Assembly: GCF_030815405.1 (NCBI RefSeq)
Contig: NZ_JAUSWX010000001.1
Coordinates: 1,612,001 to 1,676,000, forward strand
Direction of reading: 5' to 3'
Source: Agromyces albus
GTDB lineage: Bacteria; Actinomycetota; Actinomycetes; Actinomycetales; Microbacteriaceae
DNA: 64,000 bases
Shown: positions 60,618 to 64,000 of the stretch, piece by piece
Numbering within the stretch: position 1 is the stretch's first letter
Layout of the letters: each line of letters opens with the position of its first letter
Notes under the pieces: model-generated
Seen by the model: the letters and a program-made list of their open reading frames with translations, nothing else
Databases searched by the model: none
What the model was told of the DNA's origin: nothing
Program-made: the position numbers and the translations under genes

Positions 60618-61271
60618 ATGTCGGTGGGATTGGATATCACCTGGGCGGTGGACTGGGTCAGGCGGAGCGCGCAGGTCGTATCGGACCACCGAATCGAGCT
60701 GATCACGTTGGATCGCGAGATCGGCGACGGAGACCACGGCGAGAACATGGATCGCGGCTTCCAGGCAGTGCTCCCGAAACTCGACGACCTGCATGCCGGA
60801 TCCACCCCCGGCGACGTGCTGAAGCTCGTCGCGACGACGCTCATCTCGACCGTCGGCGGTGCGGCAGGGCCGCTCTACGGCACCGCGTACCTGAAGGCCG
60901 CGGTCGCTGCAGGCGATTCGGTCTCGCTCGACGGCGAGGCGATCGCGGGCATCCTCACGGCGGCTCGCGACGGAATCGTCTTGCGAGGCAAGGCCGAACC
61001 CGGCGACAAGACGATGGTCGACGCGTGGACGCCCGCCGTCGACGCCGCCACGGCCGCTGCCGCGGACGGAGCGGATGCCGTCGGCGCCCTCGAGGCCGCG
61101 GCGAGTGCCGCGTGGAAGGGCGCCGCGGCGACGGAACCGCTCGTTGCGCGCAAGGGGCGCGCGAGCTACCTCGGCGAGCGCTCCGCCGGACATCGCGACC
61201 CGGGCGCCGAATCGAGCGCCCTCCTCCTGCAGGCGGCGGCCGACGCAGCGGCGGCGTCGGCAGGTGCCTGA
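60618..61271 (+). CDS. dhaL: Dihydroxyacetone kinase, ADP-binding subunit
   Basis: A 217-residue helical-barrel subunit holding ADP, which is rephosphorylated by DhaM. The three Asp metal ligands lie in DREIGDGDHGENMDRGF, and VGGAAGPLYGTAYL, DKTMVDAWTPA and ASYLGERSAGHRDPGAES are typical. It starts 8 bases after dhaK with AGGGGG as ribosome site. Its end overlaps the start of dhaM by 8 bases if GTG 61264 is used. Confidence 0.94.
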   Translation: MSVGLDITWAVDWVRRSAQVVSDHRIELITLDREIGDGDHGENMDRGFQAVLPKLDDLHAGSTPGDVLKLVATTLISTVGGAAGPLYGTAYLKAAVAAGDSVSLDGEAIAGILTAARDGIVLRGKAEPGDKTMVDAWTPAVDAATAAAADGADAVGALEAAASAAWKGAAATEPLVARKGRASYLGERSAGHRDPGAESSALLLQAAADAAAASAGA

Positions 61272-62001
61272 CGTGGCGACGGCCGGGAAGGTCGGCGTCG
61301 TCTTCGTGTCGCACTCCCAGCAGATCGCCGCAGGCCTCGTCGATCTCGCTCGCCAGATGGCGCCGACGGCGACGCTCGCCGCTGCAGGCGGCACGGACGA
61401 CGGCCGGATCGGCACGAGCTTCGACCTCGTGTCGTCGGCGATCACCGACGCCGATGCCGGCGAGGGCGTGGCCGTGCTCTGCGACCTCGGCTCCGCGATC
61501 CTCACGGCCGAGACCGCCCTCGACTTCCTCGACGACGAAGTGCGGGAACGGGTTCGCATCGTCGACGCCCCACTCGTCGAAGGCGGCGTCGCTGCCGCGG
61601 TGTCTGCGGAGTCGGGCGATGGGCTCGATGCGGTCGTGGCAGCGGCGGAATCCGCACGTGGGGGAGCAGAGCCGGTCGGCGCGGCGGCCGAGGCCACGGT
61701 CGGCACGGATGCCGCGACCACCGGCGGCTCAGCGGCATCCGGCTCCGTCTACTCCCGCTCGATTACACTCGTGAACGCCGACGGCCTGCACGCGCGTCCC
61801 GCTGCGGAGCTCGTGAAGCTCGCGAGCGGATTCAAGCAGAAGATCACCGTGAACGGCACGGATGCGAAGAGCCTGCTCGGCATCATGTCGCTCGGCTTGA
61901 CGAAGGGAGCTGCCGTCGAGATCGCGAGTGCCGATCCCGACGGACGCGAAGCGGTCGACGCCATCGCCGAACTCGCCGAGTCCGGCTTCGGCGAGGCGTG
62001 A
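61264..62001 (+). CDS. dhaM: DhaM-HPr fusion, phosphoryl donor for DHA kinase
   Basis: A 245-residue two-domain protein. Residues 8-130 are an EIIA-Man-like DhaM domain with the phosphorylated His17 in VVFVSHSQQIAAG and LCDLGSAILTAE. After a 30-residue Ala/Gly linker comes an HPr domain with its His in LVNADGLHARPAAELVKLA. Compared with E. coli DhaM (EIIA-HPr-EI) the EI part is missing, so a separate Enzyme I must charge it. GTG 61264 or GTG 61273 can be the start; neither has a good ribosome site, and coupling to dhaL is likely. Confidence 0.9.
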   Translation: MPDVATAGKVGVVFVSHSQQIAAGLVDLARQMAPTATLAAAGGTDDGRIGTSFDLVSSAITDADAGEGVAVLCDLGSAILTAETALDFLDDEVRERVRIVDAPLVEGGVAAAVSAESGDGLDAVVAAAESARGGAEPVGAAAEATVGTDAATTGGSAASGSVYSRSITLVNADGLHARPAAELVKLASGFKQKITVNGTDAKSLLGIMSLGLTKGAAVEIASADPDGREAVDAIAELAESGFGEA

Positions 62002-62014
62002 TGGGCGTTCCCCT

Positions 62015-62779
62015 CTAGTTGCCGCCTGCCACGCGGATGTCGGCGCCCGACGTGTAGGACGCGTCGGGAGAGAAGAGGTACGCGACGGCTCCCGCGATCT
62101 CGTGGGGCTCGCCCGGCCGGCGCATCGGAATGCGCGGCGCGCGTTCCTCGGGCGCGTTCGGGCGACCCGCGGCCGCATGGATCTCGGTGCGAGTGGTGCC
62201 GGGCGACACGGTGTTGACCCGCACCCCGACCGGGCCGAACTCCTTCGCCGTGCCCGTCGTGAGCGCGTTGAGCGCGGCCTTGCTCATCGAGTAGGGGATG
62301 TAGGTGTTCGGCGAACCCGTCGTCGCTGCGCCCGAGGAGATGTTCACGATCGAGCCGCCGGCGCCGCCGCGATCCGTCGCCATGTGCGCGATCGCAGCGC
62401 GCGTGAGCACGATCGGCGCGAGCACGTTCACGCGGAACAGGAGCTCGGACTCCTCGATGGATGCGTCGAGGAATCCGCCGATCCGACCCGTGATCCCGGC
62501 GTTGTTCACGAGACCAGTGATCGTCCCGAACTCGTCGATCGCCGTCGGCACGACCGTCGCGGCCACGTCGAGGTCGGCGAGGTCGACCTGCAGGAAGAAC
62601 ACACGGGCACCGGATGCCTCGCACAGGCGTGCCACCTCATCGGCATCCGCCACCCTGTCCCGAAACGTCAGTACGAGGTCGTGTCCGTCGGCGGCCAGTC
62701 GTTCGGCGATCGCCGCACCGATGCCGCGGCTCGCTCCCGTGATGATCGTGACCGGCCGTGACGAGGCATCCGTTTCCAT
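62015..62779 (-). CDS. SDR family oxidoreductase
   Basis: A 254-residue short-chain dehydrogenase/reductase. Cofactor site TIITGASRGIGAAIAE (residues 10-25), VNNAGIT, catalytic Ser in SIVNISSGAA and the YxxxK pair in PYSMSKAALNAL. A basic residue after the Gly motif (TFRDRV) favours NADP(H). Substrate unknown. TAGGCT (62787-62792) ends 7 bases before ATG 62779. It ends 13 bases from dhaM on the other strand. Confidence 0.9.
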   Translation of the reverse strand: METDASSRPVTIITGASRGIGAAIAERLAADGHDLVLTFRDRVADADEVARLCEASGARVFFLQVDLADLDVAATVVPTAIDEFGTITGLVNNAGITGRIGGFLDASIEESELLFRVNVLAPIVLTRAAIAHMATDRGGAGGSIVNISSGAATTGSPNTYIPYSMSKAALNALTTGTAKEFGPVGVRVNTVSPGTTRTEIHAAAGRPNAPEERAPRIPMRRPGEPHEIAGAVAYLFSPDASYTSGADIRVAGGN

Positions 62780-62786
62780 GCCGGCA

Positions 62787-62792
62787 AGCCTA
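62787..62792 (-). promoter_or_regulatory. -10 box TAGGCT of the SDR gene
   Basis: TAGGCT on the minus strand with 7 bases to ATG 62779; leaderless start. Confidence 0.55.
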
Positions 62793-62834
62793 GGTGCCCA
62801 CAGTCGCCTCTGGCGGGAACGCGCAGTACGGGCG

Positions 62835-62840
62835 TACCAT
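62835..62840 (+). promoter_or_regulatory. -10 box TACCAT of the 109-residue gene
   Basis: TACCAT is followed by 6 bases and ATG 62847; leaderless start. Confidence 0.5.
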
Positions 62841-62846
62841 CGTGCC

Positions 62847-63176
62847 ATGGCACGCGACGCGGCGAGCCGCCAAGAGGGCAACGCGTTCACGCACTTCTTC
62901 GAGAGGGTGGATCGAGCGCTCTTCCCGATGTTCGGTCCGCCACCGATCACCGAGAGCGAGCCAGAGGAGCGTTCGCTCGATGAGCAGAGGTGTCCATTGT
63001 GTGGACACCCGATGTTCGAGCACTCGTTCGATCACTCCACGCCCAACACCGTGATGACGTGTCCCACCGACGAGCGCATTCCCGAGCGCGACGGAGCGGG
63101 ACCACTCAACGAGCTCGGCATGCCCGCAACCGGACGGCGCCTCGAGCGATACGAAGAGCGCGGCGAGCCGCGCTGA
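62847..63176 (+). CDS. Small protein with putative zinc site
   Basis: A 109-residue protein I do not recognise. A first part rich in Phe (AFTHFFERVDRALFPMFG) is followed by RCPLCGHPMFEH and TVMTCPTDERIP: CxxC, several His and a third Cys that could bind one zinc. The end is charged. No membrane helix or signal peptide. It is divergent from the SDR gene and ends 32 bases from the convergent Dabb gene. Confidence 0.7.
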   Translation: MARDAASRQEGNAFTHFFERVDRALFPMFGPPPITESEPEERSLDEQRCPLCGHPMFEHSFDHSTPNTVMTCPTDERIPERDGAGPLNELGMPATGRRLERYEERGEPR

Positions 63177-63208
63177 GTCGCGAGAGTCGCCGGGGGAGTG
63201 GTGCTGGG

Positions 63209-63505
63209 TTACGCAGCGTACGGCGCGTAGTCGATCTCGAGGAACTCCTCGACCTCGGGCACCCATCGTGCGGCGACGAAGGCGACATGATCGGGATGCT
63301 CGTTGTACGACGCGTACGCAGCGGCATCGGAGAACTCCATTGAGAATCCGAACGTGAAGTCGTTCTTCGCGCTCACCTGGTGGAGCTGCTCGAATCGCTC
63401 GACACCCGGAATGCCGGCGAGCACCTGCGCGGTCTCGAGGAACGATCGTTCTGCTTCGGAACCCGAGGGGTGACGCAGACGGAACGCGACGGTGTGACGG
63501 ATCAT
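63209..63505 (-). CDS. Dabb (stress-responsive A/B barrel) protein
   Basis: A 98-residue dimeric ferredoxin-like fold protein: IRHTVAFRLRHPSG at the start, a central FGFSMEFSDAAAYASYNEHPDH and an end VEEFLEIDYAPY. The family is found in plants and bacteria; some members are cyclases or haem-binding, most have no known role. ACCCTA at 63512-63517 is the complement of TAGGGT, which ends 6 bases before the ATG; leaderless start probable. Confidence 0.88.
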   Translation of the reverse strand: MIRHTVAFRLRHPSGSEAERSFLETAQVLAGIPGVERFEQLHQVSAKNDFTFGFSMEFSDAAAYASYNEHPDHVAFVAARWVPEVEEFLEIDYAPYAA

Positions 63506-63549
63506 CGCTCCACCCTATGGGCGAGAGACACGAGGGCAGCCGATCGCCG

Positions 63550-64000
63550 TGTCAGATGCTGTTGCGCCGCTGCCCCTCGCGAAGCTTCACCATCGTGGGG
63601 ACCGCGCCCAAGCGAGACACGGGTTCCACGAGTCGTGGCAGGAACGGCTCGAGGGGGTCGGGTTCCACCACATCAACCTGGCCTCGTTGAGCATCAACTA
63701 CCGGACGCCGGAAGAGGTGATGGCGCAAGCAGAGCCCGTCATCCGGGCCGTCCTGCCGGACGCCAACGTGCCGACTTCCATACACCGCAGCGGCATCCCC
63801 ATCGTGCGCGGATCGACTTCGGACCTGGACTCGATCCTCGGAACATGGCTCGCCGCACACGCCGACGGCATCGCCTGCGTCATCGGCGATCCGACATTCG
63901 AGGGGACATCCCGGATCCGTTCTCTGACGCCGGAATTGTCAAAGGGACTCGAGTTCGACCTGGTCGTCCTCATCGACCCTGATGCGTTCGGCAACGGCAT
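63550..64000 (+). pseudogene. helR: C-terminal fragment of a HelR/HelD-like RNA polymerase recycling ATPase, frameshifted
   Basis: Translated in two frames this reads CQMLLRRCPSRSFTIVG and then DRAQARHGFHESWQERL, LASLSINYRTPEEVMAQAEP, VPTSIHRSGIPIVRGSTSDL, ADGIACVIGDPTFEGTSR and LSKGLEFDLVVLIDPDAFGNG, the C-terminal part of a UvrD-like HelR protein. The frame changes at the G run 63597-63600, where one G is missing. Upstream of about 63550 nothing HelR-like is found, so roughly 550 residues of the usual 700 or more are absent. The last 25-30 residues would lie beyond the window. HelR of Streptomyces removes stalled or rifampicin-bound RNA polymerase. This is most likely a decayed gene remnant. 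Confidence 0.75.

Overview
The window is a stretch of chromosome from a high-G+C actinobacterium, most likely a member of the Microbacteriaceae (Agromyces-like). The basis is gene content and order, very G+C-rich coding, many GTG/TTG starts, and many genes that start 6-8 bases after a TANNNT -10 box with no Shine-Dalgarno sequence (leaderless). Gene order broadly follows the Mycobacterium tuberculosis block running from trpD, ctaE-qcrCAB and ctaC through lipB-lipA, glnA1-glnE-glnA2 and panB to fabD, fasR, aceE and ahpE, so this is core chromosome. I see no CRISPR array, insertion sequence, prophage or rRNA operon. The only RNA genes I find are tRNA-Val(TAC) and the RNase P RNA.

Layout. 1-2.9 kb: the 3' part of a family A DNA polymerase, a PadR regulator and a DUF3145 protein. 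3.0-10.7 kb, minus strand: fabF, acpP, fabH, fabD, the PucR-type regulator fasR and aceE, linking pyruvate to acetyl-CoA and fatty acid synthesis. 10.8-16.2 kb: AhpE-type peroxiredoxin, a channel-like membrane protein, tRNA-Val, a Nif3-like protein, a zinc-ribbon coiled-coil protein, rnpB, polyphosphate glucokinase, methionine aminopeptidase and a small protein. 16.2-24.5 kb: panB, then nitrogen assimilation (glnA2, glnE, glnA1 behind a double GlnR-type operator), an RDD protein and a DUF4191 protein. 24.5-32.5 kb: lipA (frameshifted), lipB, a pseudokinase, the E2 and E3 subunits of 2-oxoacid dehydrogenases and leucyl aminopeptidase. 32.5-37.4 kb: a PAC2 protein, the principal sigma factor with a structured mRNA leader, and a MurT/GatD-like pair. 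37.5-44.8 kb: topoisomerase IV parE and parC (parC frameshifted) around an FAD oxidase, then a phosphodiesterase-like protein. 44.8-47.4 kb: DUF3043 protein, M20 dipeptidase and an A-type Fe-S carrier. 47.5-55.7 kb: respiratory chain (ctaC-ctaD-ctaF on plus; ctaE-qcrC-qcrA-qcrB on minus). 55.9-64.0 kb: trpD, glycerol facilitator and kinase, dihydroxyacetone kinase (dhaK, dhaL, dhaM-HPr), an SDR, two small genes and a broken C-terminal piece of a HelR-type RNA polymerase recycling ATPase.

AceE, the E2 at 27.8-29.4 kb, Lpd, LipB and LipA together supply and lipoylate the pyruvate/2-oxoglutarate dehydrogenases. The acetyl-CoA made feeds the fab operon next to aceE. The most provocative item is the MurT/GatD-like pair behind the sigma factor gene. 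The amidotransferase partner has no cysteine at all, and the Mur ligase partner appears to lack the aspartate of the glutaminase triad. Microbacteriaceae make group B peptidoglycan, in which the alpha-carboxyl of D-Glu, the group MurT/GatD normally amidates, carries the cross-bridge. The pair may therefore have a different wall-building job.

Three single-base indels at G or C runs (lipA, parC, helR remnant) suggest residual sequence errors, at least in the two essential genes. No gene-free stretch over 300 bases remains apart from the rnpB region and the helR remnant.
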